Shown in pieces: positions 7,663-16,239 of a DNA stretch of 37,158 nucleotides. Numbering within the stretch: the first letter of the stretch is position 1; each line of letters starts with the position of its first letter. The notes under the pieces are model-generated. The model was not told where the DNA came from. It was given only the letters and a program-made list of their open reading frames with translations, and ran no database searches. Source of the stretch: Bacteroidota bacterium (GTDB taxonomy: Bacteria > Bacteroidota > Bacteroidia > Chitinophagales > Chitinophagaceae); the NCBI GenBank assembly GCA_030706685.1, contig JAUZOA010000056.1, positions 1 to 37,158 of the forward strand. Direction: 5' to 3'. Position numbers and translations under genes: made by a program.

Positions 7663-7941
7663 TTATTAAAAATTTAGTTACAAATTGATAACCTAAAAAT
7701 AATGTAAGGGAAGGATTTCCAATGTTAAGTTTTCAACTGGTAAAGGAAGATGGGGAACACGGATGGAACGGATTTTCACCGATATGTGCGCTGCACATCA
7801 ATTATTTATTATTAGTCATACTAAAGTATGATTGTCCTTCTTTGAAGCAGCCTCGTTGTAATCAACAATTAATAAATAATAACAGACCAACTAAAAATCC
7901 GTGAAAATCCGTTTTATCTGTATGATCCGTGTTCTATCTCT
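7663..7941. other. intergenic gap with a large imperfect inverted repeat, no gene seen
   Basis: This 279-nt gap separates two minus-strand genes. It carries the inverted ATCCGTG-word repeat described separately. A 60-codon open frame on the plus strand (7722-7904) is composed largely of repeat sequence and is not credible as a gene. The segment next to 7663 is A/T-rich and could hold the promoter of the small Lys-rich gene, but no clear TAnnTTTG box is visible. Confidence 0.6.
7755..7934. repeat. inverted repeat of ATCCGTG-like words behind the glycosyltransferase stop codon
   Basis: The left arm (7755-7783) reads GAACACGGATGGAACGGATT and on. The right arm (7897-7934) is four degenerate copies of ATCCGTG/ATCTGTA spaced 9-10 nt and is largely its reverse complement (ends GATCCGTGTTC). 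The arms flank about 113 nt and could form a long imperfect hairpin. The right arm lies 7 nt beyond the stop codon of the minus-strand glycosyltransferase gene, as with the other arrays in the window. Confidence 0.7.
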
Positions 7942-8997
7942 TTACACAGAAAATGCAGCCCCATTATTATAAGCGATTTCCGGAATATCCATATTGAAAC
8001 TGTTTTTCCTTCTCTCCTGTATCGTAAACAAATGTTCCACTATCTGCGGAATAGCCTGCCTGTAATTAATACAGGCCGGATTCTTTGTATCGAGCCACTG
8101 GGAAAGTGCGACAGGGAAATGGCTGTCTATTTTTTTCAGACAGGTAATACCCATTTTTTGTAATGCGGCTGCATTGCAAAGTTGTTCATACTGGCCACGG
8201 GTAGGAATACACAGGAGTCTTTTCCCGAGATAAAGCGCTTCAGCAGGGGTTTCAAAACCGGCGCCGGTAATGATGCCATTGCATTCAACCAGGCTTTGAT
8301 TAAAAAGCTGTTTATTGACCGGCCAAAAAAGGATATTCTCTTTTTTTACCGGCTGTTTTGTTCCCGGTGAAAAGATGTGAAAGGACAAATCCCGGTATGG
8401 GCTGAATATTTTTTCCAATGTGTACTCCGAATAAGACGGAAGATAGACGGTGATATGACCTTTGTCAACCGGTTCGGCATGGAGAATGTCTTTTTTGATA
8501 ACCGGGGGAAGGATAAATTCATCATATTTCTCAAAATGCAAACCGATATAATCAGTGGCTTTCGCGAAATTCTTTAATATCCATTCTCCTACGGCATTTT
8601 TGTTACCGGGTCTTGGGGTGAAGGAAGATTGAAAGCTTGCCTGGTGTCCTACCTGTATCGAAGGGATTCTTTTTTTTGCGCAGGCTGCCGCGGTGATATA
8701 ATCAAAATCATTGATCACCAGGTCATATTTCTCTACCGGCAATTCAGCGATCTCTTTTTTTAGCCGTAATGGATGAAAGCCCCGGATGATTTTCCAGTAA
8801 TCGAGGCCGCCGGAACAATTATAATAGAGGCTGAGACCCTTGCTGCGGTATTTTACCGGCGCGTCCATCGGCAGGTGGCCATTGTCGCCGCTCAGGAAAA
8901 TATCCACTGTTCCGTATCGCTGCAGGTGTGGTATCAATTCCATGGCACGGCTGATATGGCCATTACCGGTTGCCTGTACAGCATAAAAGATCTTCAT
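7942..8997 (-). CDS. MurG-like GT-B glycosyltransferase family protein (TIGR00661-type)
   Basis: The product has 351 residues and no signal peptide. The N-terminus FYAVQATGNGHISRAMELI resembles the Gly-rich acceptor loop of MurG-like GT-B enzymes (GxGGH). The C-terminal half has GIITGAGFETPAEALYLGKRLLCIP...GQYEQLCNA, the nucleotide-sugar binding pattern shared by MurG and GT1/GT28 enzymes. This fits the conserved TIGR00661 family. It probably transfers a sugar to a lipid or other acceptor at the inner face of the membrane; donor and acceptor are unknown. It begins 31 nt downstream of the LpxH-like gene on the same strand, so the two are likely one operon, which hints at a glycolipid or envelope role. 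Confidence 0.82.
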   Translation of the reverse strand: MKIFYAVQATGNGHISRAMELIPHLQRYGTVDIFLSGDNGHLPMDAPVKYRSKGLSLYYNCSGGLDYWKIIRGFHPLRLKKEIAELPVEKYDLVINDFDYITAAACAKKRIPSIQVGHQASFQSSFTPRPGNKNAVGEWILKNFAKATDYIGLHFEKYDEFILPPVIKKDILHAEPVDKGHITVYLPSYSEYTLEKIFSPYRDLSFHIFSPGTKQPVKKENILFWPVNKQLFNQSLVECNGIITGAGFETPAEALYLGKRLLCIPTRGQYEQLCNAAALQKMGITCLKKIDSHFPVALSQWLDTKNPACINYRQAIPQIVEHLFTIQERRKNSFNMDIPEIAYNNGAAFSV

Positions 8998-9028
8998 AGA
9001 TGATTAGTTTTTTCAATGAGGAATGGAA

Positions 9029-9877
9029 TTATTTATTGGAAAGAGAATTTATAAACAACCCTATTTCATCGGTGACAACATTGACAACAGGGCGTTTTTT
9101 ATTAATGTCCACTATTTTGGCCCCGCTGAATTCCTTTTCATCATAATAATATATTTCCCAGTCATGATTTTTGTATTCAAGCGCTGTCAGGTTTTCTATC
9201 CAGTCGCCGCTGTTTAAATAGGTTACTTTCCCGTTCTTGGTTTCGATAACCCTTTTCTGCGGCTGGTGTATATGCCCGCAGATGATATAATCATATTTTT
9301 TCTCGATTGCCAGCTCTGCGGCGGTTTGTTCAAAGTCGGCAATCCATTTGACAGCTTTCTTTACACTGTTCTTTATTTTTTTGCTGAAACTCATTCTTTC
9401 TTTCTTTACCAGCTTCAGGCACCAGTTGATGAACCGGTTCAATAGTATCAGCATATCATATCCATGGCCCCCGAATTTGGCAAGCAGCCTTGCGCTTCCT
9501 TTGGTGCTGATGTCAAAGACATCGCCATGAAAGACCCAGGTCATTTTTCCATTTAGTTCCATTACCAGTTTGTCTGTCAACTGCAGGTTGCCTAACTCAA
9601 TATCGCTGTAACGCCGTAAGATTTCATCGTGATTCCCGGTAATATAAATAACACGGGTACCCTGGCTGAGGAGACTGATGATCTCTTTGATCACCTGCAT
9701 GTGGGTAAGGGGAAAATATCGCTTGCTGAATTGCCAGCCATCAATGATATCACCGTTCAGGATGAGAATTTGCGGGGAGATGCTTTTGAGATAATTGACT
9801 ATTTCCTTTGCATGGCAACCATAAGTTCCAAGGTGCAGGTCGGAGAGTACTACTACGTCAACGGATCTTTTTTCCAT
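9029..9877 (-). CDS. LpxH-like calcineurin-type metallophosphoesterase
   Basis: The product has 282 residues, is cytoplasmic, and carries the complete two-metal phosphoesterase set: Asp13-x-His15 (SDLHLG), Asp43 in NGDIIDGW, Asn82-His83 in GNHDE, His117 in FHGD, and His202-x-His204 in GHIHQP. Order and spacing fit the LpxH/LpxG-type UDP-2,3-diacylglucosamine pyrophosphatase branch, which makes lipid X in lipid A synthesis. Many Bacteroidota also encode extra LpxH-like proteins of unknown substrate, so I leave the symbol blank. A Lys-rich segment (residues 157-178) with hydrophobic residues may bind membranes. It is the first gene of a two-gene unit with the glycosyltransferase downstream. The ATG lies about 13 nt past a GACCTTTG segment that weakly resembles a -7 box. 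Confidence 0.82.
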   Translation of the reverse strand: MEKRSVDVVVLSDLHLGTYGCHAKEIVNYLKSISPQILILNGDIIDGWQFSKRYFPLTHMQVIKEIISLLSQGTRVIYITGNHDEILRRYSDIELGNLQLTDKLVMELNGKMTWVFHGDVFDISTKGSARLLAKFGGHGYDMLILLNRFINWCLKLVKKERMSFSKKIKNSVKKAVKWIADFEQTAAELAIEKKYDYIICGHIHQPQKRVIETKNGKVTYLNSGDWIENLTALEYKNHDWEIYYYDEKEFSGAKIVDINKKRPVVNVVTDEIGLFINSLSNK

Positions 9878-10034
9878 TCCGGGGGTTTTACAAAGGTCAA
9901 AAACAAGTATGAATAAACTGTTAAGACAAGGTGATGATTATGTGAATAAATAATGAAACGAAAACAGGGCTATGGCATTAAAAAATTGTGACCTAATAAA
10001 CACGAATCACTATCATTTCCGGGGCTAAGCAAGA

Positions 10035-10213
10035 AGATGCCAGATGCTGGATGCTAGATACTGGATACTAGATTCTCAAAGCGGGAATCTTCAGACAGTA
10101 TAGTAATTACCCGCTATGAGTTCCAGCATCCAGTATCTAGTATCGAGCATCTAGTATCCAGCATCCAGTATCCAGCATCCAGTATCCAGTGTCCAGCATC
10201 CAGCATCCAGCAT
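10035..10213. repeat. inverted array of ATCCAGY heptamers
   Basis: The right arm (10121-10213) is about twelve tandem 7-nt units of the form ATCCAGC/ATCCAGT with variants ATCTAGT and ATCGAGC. The left arm (10035-10077) is the reverse complement of the same words (GATGCTGGATGCTAGATACT). The arms are separated by 43 nt that contain a GCGGG...CCCGC pair. The unit length is seven bases throughout most of the right arm, and no unit encodes protein. It lies just downstream of the terminator of the minus-strand TonB receptor gene. Confidence 0.8.
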
Positions 10214-10223
10214 GAACTCATCC

Positions 10224-10257
10224 CAAACAAAAAGCCATCCCCTGTTAAGGAGATGAC
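10224..10257 (-). terminator. intrinsic terminator of the Oar-like TonB receptor gene
   Basis: On the minus strand a 9-bp stem (GTCATCTCC with GGGGATGGC, two G-T pairs) with a 6-nt loop is followed by TTTTTGTTT. It lies about 50 nt after the stop codon at 10306. Confidence 0.8.
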
Positions 10258-10305
10258 TTTATAACACTCGAACTAACTGCTTATGAAACGAGAAAGATAG
10301 ATCGC

Positions 10306-13300
10306 TTAATTGAAGAGATATCGAATACCCAATTGTCCCTGCCAGCGGGAAAAAATACTGGTATTATCCTGGAAACTATTTACAAAGGGTATCTGGTTAG
10401 CTGCATCCTGGTAGAGGAAAGAGTAACGTGGCTTACCTACATTAGGGTCTGCGGGGTTGGTCACTAATCCTTCATACTTGAGGAAAGAAGTAGAGCTGAA
10501 ACTTTTTGCCACTCCCCAGTTCTTATTCAGGAAATTGCCCAGGTTGATGATATCAAATGATACCCGGAGCGTATGAGTGTTGTCACCACCCTTTATATAA
10601 AAATCCTGCGTGATATTTAAATCAAGATGCTTGAAGTAGGGCAATACAACTGCATTGCGCTGAGCATACTGCCCGCGATGCTGGCTCATATAAGGATCCT
10701 GGTTGATGAAATTGTTTAACTGGTTCCACATTACAGTGGGTGTTCTTGTATCCGTAATAGTGCCACCGCCCGTGTTTACAGGTACCAGCACTATATCGCT
10801 CTGCGATTTGGGAATATAAATGAGATCGTTGTTGCCGCCTGTTCCATCATTGTTCAGATCACCGCTATAGGTATATGAACCAACGCCATTAGGCGCTGCT
10901 TCAAACACAAGACCGACGGAGGTAGCGAAATGCTTTGCATATTCAATACGGTAAGAAGCCTGTGCAATGACACGGTTGGGCTGGTAATAGTTGGAGTAAC
11001 CTAGTTCCGGAGAATTTGGATCGCCCGTTACAGGCCGGTCTCTCCACATACTGGCGGCAATGGAACCACCATCATTCAGGCTTTTTGTTTTACTATTGGT
11101 GTAAGCGATACTGGTATAAAGATTTTTAAAAGTCTTCTGCAACTGCAGCGTTAAGAAATAAGAGTATCCTTTTGAATAATTTGTCATCAGGATGGCATTG
11201 GTAATATTGGGATTGGCAGGGGTGGCTCCTCCCTGCCCGCTGTAGATTTTGGTAGAAGAATATCTTACCCGGTTATCAGGTCCCGCCAGCGCGGTTCCTG
11301 TTGAGGGAAGATTTACATTTTCAAAATTTACCGCATTCAAATCTTTGGAGTAGCTGAATTCTGCGGTCACTACGAAATTGGCCGGCAATTTCTGGTCCAC
11401 CGCGATACTTGATTTTAATACCTGCGGGTATTTGAAATCCTTATCCGTGAATACAAGATTGTAGGAAGTAAGCGGTGCGGAGGAAGAAGGCCGATAAGCA
11501 TTGATATCCGCTTTAAAAATATAAGGCTGACCAGTAAGCGGGTTGATGGTATTACTGAAGGAACCAAATTGAACGCCATTATTACTGGCCTGGTTGCTGA
11601 TCCAGACAAAAGGCGGTGGGCCGGAGAATGAACCGATACCGCCACGGACCTGTGTTTTTTGATTATTAAATACATCCCAGTTAAATCCCAGCCTGGGAGA
11701 GAACAATGGATTGGTTCCGGGCTTTGCGCCTACATCATAATGTTTCCCGTCCCGGAAAGTAAGATTGATCACGTTGGCATTCGCATCAAACTTGTTTTCA
11801 AACACCGGCAGGTCTATCCGGAGACCGTAGGTAATATTCAGGTTATTCCTGATTCTCCATTTATCCTGCGCGAAAGCGGCATATTCCACTACGCCAATTT
11901 TCGCGAAGGGAAAGGAGCCATCTTTGGTAAGAGAATATTGCAAGGCATAGCTTTTCGCATTCGCAGCGCCGTCGTTCACACTACTATAAAAATCAGCGAA
12001 ACTGTTGAAAATATAAGCTCCTTCATAATTAGGCGCGAATCCATTCTTGAAGTTCTTTTTATATACCTGTACGCCACCTGTGAGTTCATGCTTGCCGGCA
12101 TAGTAATTAAATATGTCTGACAACTGGTAAATATCCGTATTCAATACATTGTTGTAGGTAAAGGGTTCAAAGCCGAAGGAAGTATAGGTTTGTCCCTGTG
12201 GATTAAGAATGTCTACTAAAGGAAAATCGCTGCCCGCCAGGGATGCCCTGAAATCACGCAAAGCGGTATATCCCACCTGCAATTTATTCGATGCCTTATT
12301 GCTGATGCGTGTATTTAATTCCGCGATCACGATGTTGAAGTTGTTATTGATCGTATAGCCGCTGCCGCTAAAAGGCAGGCCTGTATTACTTGGCTGGCGA
12401 TTACCATTGGGGGCGCCGCTATTGCTTGCGGGTATATCGCTGAGTGATTTTAAATAATTATACTTGATCGTGAATTTATTGGAGCGATTGATATTAAAGT
12501 CAAGTCGTATAGTCAGTTTGTCGCTTTGTGTCCTGTAATTATAAGCCTGGTATTCTCCGGGGTCATAACCGAATTTGGATTTCAGGAAACTTTTCAAGGC
12601 ATCCAATGTATCGGCGACTGCCTGTGAAATTACTCCCGGTACCGCTGTCTGTCCCGGCTTGTTGGCTACCAGCGAAGTGGCCGGCTTACTTATTCTTTCC
12701 TGCTCCGCGCTGATAAAAAAGAAAAGCTTGTCTTTGATAATCGGACCGCCTACCGAAACGCCGCGGAGATTATAATCAAATACCGGCTTGGGAATCACAT
12801 TGGTTTTGACTTTATACCCTGCAAAATCGGGGTTGCGTATATACGTATAAACAGAACCTTTGAACTGGTTGGTTCCGCTACGGGTAACAGAGTTAACTCC
12901 TGCCCCGGAAAAGCCGCCTTGTCTTACGTCGTAAGGAGCAATGTTTACCTGTATTTGTTCAATAGCGTCGAGGCTGATAGGTTGTGAACTGGTCTGCCCT
13001 CCCAATACGCTGGATAAACCAAAAGCGTTATTGAAATTGGCGCCATCCACGGTAATATTATTATAAGCGCTGTTGCGTCCTCCAAAACTCAATCCATTGG
13101 AAGAAGGCGTAAGTTTTGTGAAATCCTGTAAAGAACGATTGATTGTCGGTAATCTTTCAATTTGCGAACGGTTGATTATTTCCTGGCTACCTGTATGATT
13201 TGAATTAAATATTTTTCCCTGGCGCGCTGTTGTCAAAACTACTTCGGTCAGTTGTTTCGAGTCGGGTGATAATGTAAAATCAGCTTTGAACTCCTGGCCA

Positions 13301-13596
13301 AGAAGCAAGGTGATATTGTCCTGTTTCTCTTCCTTGAAACCTGTAAAGCTGACTGTAATAACATAAGGGCCACCGATGCGAAGGTTGGCCAGGTTAAACA
13401 AGCCGCCCTTCCGGGTAGTAGTAGTGTATTTTGTTCCGGTGGGGCTATGAAGGGCGGTAACGGTAGCCCCGACAAGGGGGACTTGTTTATCATCTTTAAC
13501 CGTACCCCGGATTTCAGAAGTTGTCTCCTGTGCCAATACTGCTTTTGTAAAAAACAACAAAAGCGTCATAACGAAGAAATTCTTACACTTTCTCAT
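10306..13596 (-). CDS. Oar-like TonB-dependent receptor with carboxypeptidase-regulatory domain
   Basis: The product has about 1096 residues from the ATG at 13596. The open frame extends 20 codons upstream, but this ATG places the signal peptide (MRKCKNFFVMTLLLFFTKAVLAQ) at the N-terminus. Next come a carboxypeptidase-regulatory-like beta-sandwich (residues about 27-115, SEIRGTVKDDKQVPLVGATV), a plug region with GGRNSAYNNITVDGANFNNAFG and APYDVRQGGFSGAGVNSVTRSGTN, and a long beta-barrel ending IRYLFN. This is the layout of Oar-type receptors. It imports or exports a bulky substrate across the outer membrane with TonB energy; the substrate is unknown. It lies 278 nt downstream of an exported phosphohydrolase on the same strand, suggesting but not proving a phosphorus-related role. 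A good terminator follows. Confidence 0.9.
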   Translation of the reverse strand: MRKCKNFFVMTLLLFFTKAVLAQETTSEIRGTVKDDKQVPLVGATVTALHSPTGTKYTTTTRKGGLFNLANLRIGGPYVITVSFTGFKEEKQDNITLLLGQEFKADFTLSPDSKQLTEVVLTTARQGKIFNSNHTGSQEIINRSQIERLPTINRSLQDFTKLTPSSNGLSFGGRNSAYNNITVDGANFNNAFGLSSVLGGQTSSQPISLDAIEQIQVNIAPYDVRQGGFSGAGVNSVTRSGTNQFKGSVYTYIRNPDFAGYKVKTNVIPKPVFDYNLRGVSVGGPIIKDKLFFFISAEQERISKPATSLVANKPGQTAVPGVISQAVADTLDALKSFLKSKFGYDPGEYQAYNYRTQSDKLTIRLDFNINRSNKFTIKYNYLKSLSDIPASNSGAPNGNRQPSNTGLPFSGSGYTINNNFNIVIAELNTRISNKASNKLQVGYTALRDFRASLAGSDFPLVDILNPQGQTYTSFGFEPFTYNNVLNTDIYQLSDIFNYYAGKHELTGGVQVYKKNFKNGFAPNYEGAYIFNSFADFYSSVNDGAANAKSYALQYSLTKDGSFPFAKIGVVEYAAFAQDKWRIRNNLNITYGLRIDLPVFENKFDANANVINLTFRDGKHYDVGAKPGTNPLFSPRLGFNWDVFNNQKTQVRGGIGSFSGPPPFVWISNQASNNGVQFGSFSNTINPLTGQPYIFKADINAYRPSSSAPLTSYNLVFTDKDFKYPQVLKSSIAVDQKLPANFVVTAEFSYSKDLNAVNFENVNLPSTGTALAGPDNRVRYSSTKIYSGQGGATPANPNITNAILMTNYSKGYSYFLTLQLQKTFKNLYTSIAYTNSKTKSLNDGGSIAASMWRDRPVTGDPNSPELGYSNYYQPNRVIAQASYRIEYAKHFATSVGLVFEAAPNGVGSYTYSGDLNNDGTGGNNDLIYIPKSQSDIVLVPVNTGGGTITDTRTPTVMWNQLNNFINQDPYMSQHRGQYAQRNAVVLPYFKHLDLNITQDFYIKGGDNTHTLRVSFDIINLGNFLNKNWGVAKSFSSTSFLKYEGLVTNPADPNVGKPRYSFLYQDAANQIPFVNSFQDNTSIFSRWQGQLGIRYLFN

Positions 13597-13874
13597 AAAC
13601 AGATTGTTTTGGTTGCAAAAATGATTAGCTATTTTATTAAAACCATTATTGGTCAATTACCAAATTGTTATGTGCGTAGAACAAAGAGGGCAAGCAAAAA
13701 TTATTTAATAATTATTTCATATGCCAGGCAGAAAAGAGAAAGCGGGTAATGAAAATGGCAGGCAATATTTATATCCTGTCTGATCAATCAGTATTAGAAA
13801 TTTCCGGAAGGCCGGGACAGGAATACTACAAACAAAGATAAAGAACAAAAAGGTTTCTTCATCTCTTTATCGGA
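13597..13874. other. intergenic gap upstream of the Oar-like receptor gene
   Basis: The gap has 278 nt without a gene. It contains a weak stem (GATAAAGA 13837-13844 with TCTTTATC 13864-13871, followed on the minus strand by T-rich sequence) just behind the phosphohydrolase stop that could slow transcription, and a small inverted repeat CAATT-ACCA-AATTG at about 13655-13668 upstream of the receptor gene. No clear promoter boxes were found. Confidence 0.45.
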
Positions 13875-14975
13875 TCATTTCAGGGAAACAGCAGTAGCGA
13901 TTGGCCGGCTGCTTTTAAATTCCTTACCCAGTAAAGAGGCGATCGTCTGGGCCAGTTGTTTCTGGTACAATTGCTGATCTTCTTTCATTTCACCGGCCGG
14001 TTTAATAGTAGGGCCAATAAGGGCTAACCATGTTTGCGATGATCCCCGTATAAACATTCCATGATCCGGCCAGCTTGCTGCATACTTTCCTCTGCCATGA
14101 TCCGTCGTTATAATAAAAGTGGTATTGTCTTTATATCCCGGCGTTGTTTGTACCCAATGCCAGAGTTCGGCTATCATTTTGTCGGCCTCCGCAGCCTTTT
14201 CCAGGTAAATATCATAGCGGGCATTGTGGGCTGCTTCATCGGTTTCTCCCAATCCAAGGCTGATCACCCTGGGCTGGTGCAGTTGAATATATTCTTTGGC
14301 GGTAAGAAAAGTGAGAAGGTCATGCCGGGTAGCTGTTCTGTCATGTATGAAATCATCCTGTACTTTATTAATAAGGCTTTGGCCGGGGTCGCCATTCTCT
14401 TCCCTGTCTTCATAACCACTGTTAAGCACTACCTGGCTTCTTTTTTCATTGAATATATAGGGAAATACATCCCAGGAGGTAAAAGCGGCAACTTTTCCTT
14501 TAAAACTTCCCTGCTGGTTAAGCCATTCCAGGATATTGATATTGGGATTTGAATATTTATGATTAGATGAAATGCTGATATCGGTATTGCCGGTGAAAAT
14601 TTCATTATAACCCGGGTAGGAGATAGAATAGATATTGGAATTGTTCACTTTGTTGTCATAAAAGCGGTTACCATATAACTGCCCCTTAGCTGCAATGACA
14701 TTCCAAAAAAAAGGCAGGAGTTTTTTTCTCCTGCCTTCTGCATCGGGCGACCAATACAGCATTTTCATAGTTGCTGTATCAGGAGTATACTTTTCATTGT
14801 TGATAAGAACAGGATCGGCGCCGGTAAATATTTCCTGCCAGCGAAACCCGTCCAATGTTATGATAAAAAGGTTACCGGCAGGAATGATATTATTTCCGGG
14901 CGTTGTGGAGGTTAAAGGCCGGTCATTGAGTTGAAGAGACAGGAATATAATGACACAGGTTACGAAATTTTTCAT
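13875..14975 (-). CDS. exported alkaline-phosphatase-superfamily hydrolase, paralogue of 2610-3692
   Basis: The product has about 366 residues from the ATG at 14975, giving the signal-like N-terminus MKNFVTCVIIFLSLQ; another ATG six codons upstream is possible. It is clearly homologous along its length to the hydrolase in the phosphonate operon: TLDGFRWQEIFTGAD, RRKKLLPFFWNVIAAKGQLYGNR, a Ser in ISYPGYNEIFTG as presumed nucleophile, ETDEAAH, TTDHGRG and PDHG metal motifs. It should act in the periplasm or on the surface, on phosphate mono- or diesters; the substrate is unknown. It lies 166 nt behind a PhoB/PhoR-like two-component system on the same strand, and its upstream region has 11-nt spaced ATAAT repeats (15020-15046) and a TTTCTTTG segment (14998-14991) resembling a -7 box. 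These fit phosphate-starvation control, which remains inference. Confidence 0.85.
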   Translation of the reverse strand: MKNFVTCVIIFLSLQLNDRPLTSTTPGNNIIPAGNLFIITLDGFRWQEIFTGADPVLINNEKYTPDTATMKMLYWSPDAEGRRKKLLPFFWNVIAAKGQLYGNRFYDNKVNNSNIYSISYPGYNEIFTGNTDISISSNHKYSNPNINILEWLNQQGSFKGKVAAFTSWDVFPYIFNEKRSQVVLNSGYEDREENGDPGQSLINKVQDDFIHDRTATRHDLLTFLTAKEYIQLHQPRVISLGLGETDEAAHNARYDIYLEKAAEADKMIAELWHWVQTTPGYKDNTTFIITTDHGRGKYAASWPDHGMFIRGSSQTWLALIGPTIKPAGEMKEDQQLYQKQLAQTIASLLGKEFKSSRPIATAVSLK

Positions 14976-15019
14976 TGTGTAACGGTTTTGCAAAGAAAGA
15001 CAGACAGTGTGACCTGCTC

Positions 15020-15046
15020 ATTATGGAATGATTATTTTAATGTTAT
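15020..15046 (-). promoter_or_regulatory. possible regulator site: three 11-nt spaced repeats upstream of the exported hydrolase
   Basis: The plus strand shows ATTAT at 15020, ATTAT at 15031 and GTTAT at 15042, exactly 11 nt apart, about 45-71 nt upstream of the ATG at 14975. Period 11 is the geometry of PhoB-type direct-repeat boxes. The sequence is A/T-rich, so chance is a real alternative. Confidence 0.3.
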
Positions 15047-15056
15047 GAAGGGATGA

Positions 15057-15142
15057 AGCTGTTAGCTATTAGCCGTTAGTTATTAGCTATTCATTATTGT
15101 ATGAGAAATATTTTGCCTGGGATAGCTAACGGCTAACAGCTC
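15057..15142. repeat. inverted TAGCTAT-type heptamer array abutting the histidine-kinase stop codon
   Basis: The left arm (15057-15090) consists of heptamers TAGCTAT, TAGCCGT, TAGTTAT, TAGCTAT. The right arm (15122-15142) carries CTAACGGCTAACAGCT, the reverse complement of the arm start AGCTGTTAGC...CGTTAG. The right arm touches the stop codon of the minus-strand kinase gene (15142-15144). The 15-mer AGCTATTAGCCGTTA at 15064-15078 recurs exactly at 23799-23813 between atpF and atpH. Confidence 0.8.
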
Positions 15143-16194
15143 TATTGATCCTTTCTTCTTTCCAATGTAAAGCCGACGGTAGTTCCAATATCTTCCCGGC
15201 TTCTTACATGTATAGTTTGGCCATGGGCTTCGATGATATGCTTGCAGATAGCAAGACCAAGACCGCTCCCGGTGATATCCATTCTGCGTCCTTCATCCGT
15301 GCGGTAGAAGCGTTCAAATATGCGGGGTAAATATTTCTCAGGGATCCCGATGCCATCATCGCTTATTTCAACCAGGATATGCCGGCCATCGGTGTTGTAC
15401 ATGCTGGCAGTAATATTGCCGTTTATTTTTCCGTATTTGATCGAGTTCTCGACAAGGTTCAGTAATACCTGTCGTATCTTTTCTTTATCGGCAAAAACAG
15501 TCATCGGCGATTCACAGCCTTTTTTTATGCTGCATCGTATATGCCGTTGTTCCGCCATGATCGAAATACTTTCAAAAACATCTTTTACCAGTTCCTGGAT
15601 AATGAAATTTTGTTTAAAAAGACTCAGTTCGCCTCTTTCTAATTTTGATATTTCATCCAGGTCGTTGAGCAGGTTGGTAAGCCTTTCCACATTAGTGGCC
15701 GTCTTTTCTAAAAATCGTTTATTTACTTCCGGGTTCTCCAGTGCGCCCTGCAATAATGTATCCACGTATCCCTGTATGGCAAATACAGGTGTTTTAAACT
15801 CATGTGAAAGATTTTGAAGAAATTCTTTCCGGAATTGTTCATTCTTCCGGAGCAATTCAATCTCCTGTTTATTTTCCTCTGCCCAGGCTTCTACATCCTT
15901 TCTTACTTCGTCTATGCTTTTTTGCGGCAATATATATTTATAGTAGGTCTCTTCCTTTTTGGTAGCTTTTGTCTGGTAAATGAATTTGTAGATAAGCTTG
16001 ATCTTACGGTAAATAAATCTTTCCAGTACAAAAGAGATGAGAAGATAACTGCCGCTGAGTACAATAATGAATGCAACGGCTGCCGGCAGCCATCTTTTTT
16101 CAACAATAAAAACCAGCAGGCTGATTGGAACAGTTAGTCCAAGTGCTGTAAAAAATGAAATCGTGCGGGGAGAAATGTTTTTAGCAGAAAACAT
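15142..16194 (-). CDS. PhoR-like sensor histidine kinase
   Basis: The product has 350 residues from the ATG at 16194; a TTG three codons upstream extends the frame but is less likely. Two hydrophobic helices near the N-terminus (about residues 11-28 and 36-56) leave almost no periplasmic loop, as in PhoR-type kinases that sense through membrane partners. A coiled linker follows, then the HisKA domain with His131 in NLSHEFKTP, and an HATPase domain with N box (NLVENSIKYG), G1 (DDGIGIP), F box (FERFYR) and G2 (GSGLGLAI). It lies 33 nt downstream of the response regulator, its likely partner. The best-known relatives respond to phosphate limitation, and the next gene is an exported phosphohydrolase, but no PstSCAB/PhoU genes are in the window. 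Confidence 0.88.
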   Translation of the reverse strand: MFSAKNISPRTISFFTALGLTVPISLLVFIVEKRWLPAAVAFIIVLSGSYLLISFVLERFIYRKIKLIYKFIYQTKATKKEETYYKYILPQKSIDEVRKDVEAWAEENKQEIELLRKNEQFRKEFLQNLSHEFKTPVFAIQGYVDTLLQGALENPEVNKRFLEKTATNVERLTNLLNDLDEISKLERGELSLFKQNFIIQELVKDVFESISIMAEQRHIRCSIKKGCESPMTVFADKEKIRQVLLNLVENSIKYGKINGNITASMYNTDGRHILVEISDDGIGIPEKYLPRIFERFYRTDEGRRMDITGSGLGLAICKHIIEAHGQTIHVRSREDIGTTVGFTLERRKDQ

Positions 16195-16204
16195 AAAGTG
16201 CAAA

Positions 16205-16239
16205 GCTACGAGCTAATAGCTATAAGCTCATAGCTCAAA
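16205..16239. repeat. five tandem GCTNNNA heptamers overlapping the end of the response-regulator gene
   Basis: Five consecutive 7-nt units starting GCT and ending A run from 16205 to 16239 (GCTACGA, GCTAATA, GCTATAA, GCTCATA, GCTCAAA). On the minus strand the last two include the final codons and the TGA stop of the response regulator (16228-16230), so the array encodes its C-terminal Glu-Leu. The words belong to the same family as the arrays at 15057 and 23784. Confidence 0.7.

Larger units (their letters stand above)
9878..10305. other. 428-nt intergenic gap: heptamer array, terminator, upstream region of the LpxH-like gene
   Basis: No protein gene was found. From right to left on the minus strand it holds the intrinsic terminator of the Oar-like receptor gene (10224-10257), a heptamer repeat array in two inverted arms (10035-10213), and about 150 nt of unremarkable A/T-rich sequence upstream of the LpxH-like gene. 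Confidence 0.7.

Noticed and set aside
7722-7904. 60-codon open frame on the plus strand
   Set aside because: It is composed largely of an intergenic inverted repeat, with no family resemblance and no sign of coding selection.
10121-10213. CRISPR-like appearance of the ATCCAGY repeat
   Set aside because: The units are seven bases with no spacers and there are no cas genes; it is a simple degenerate tandem repeat.
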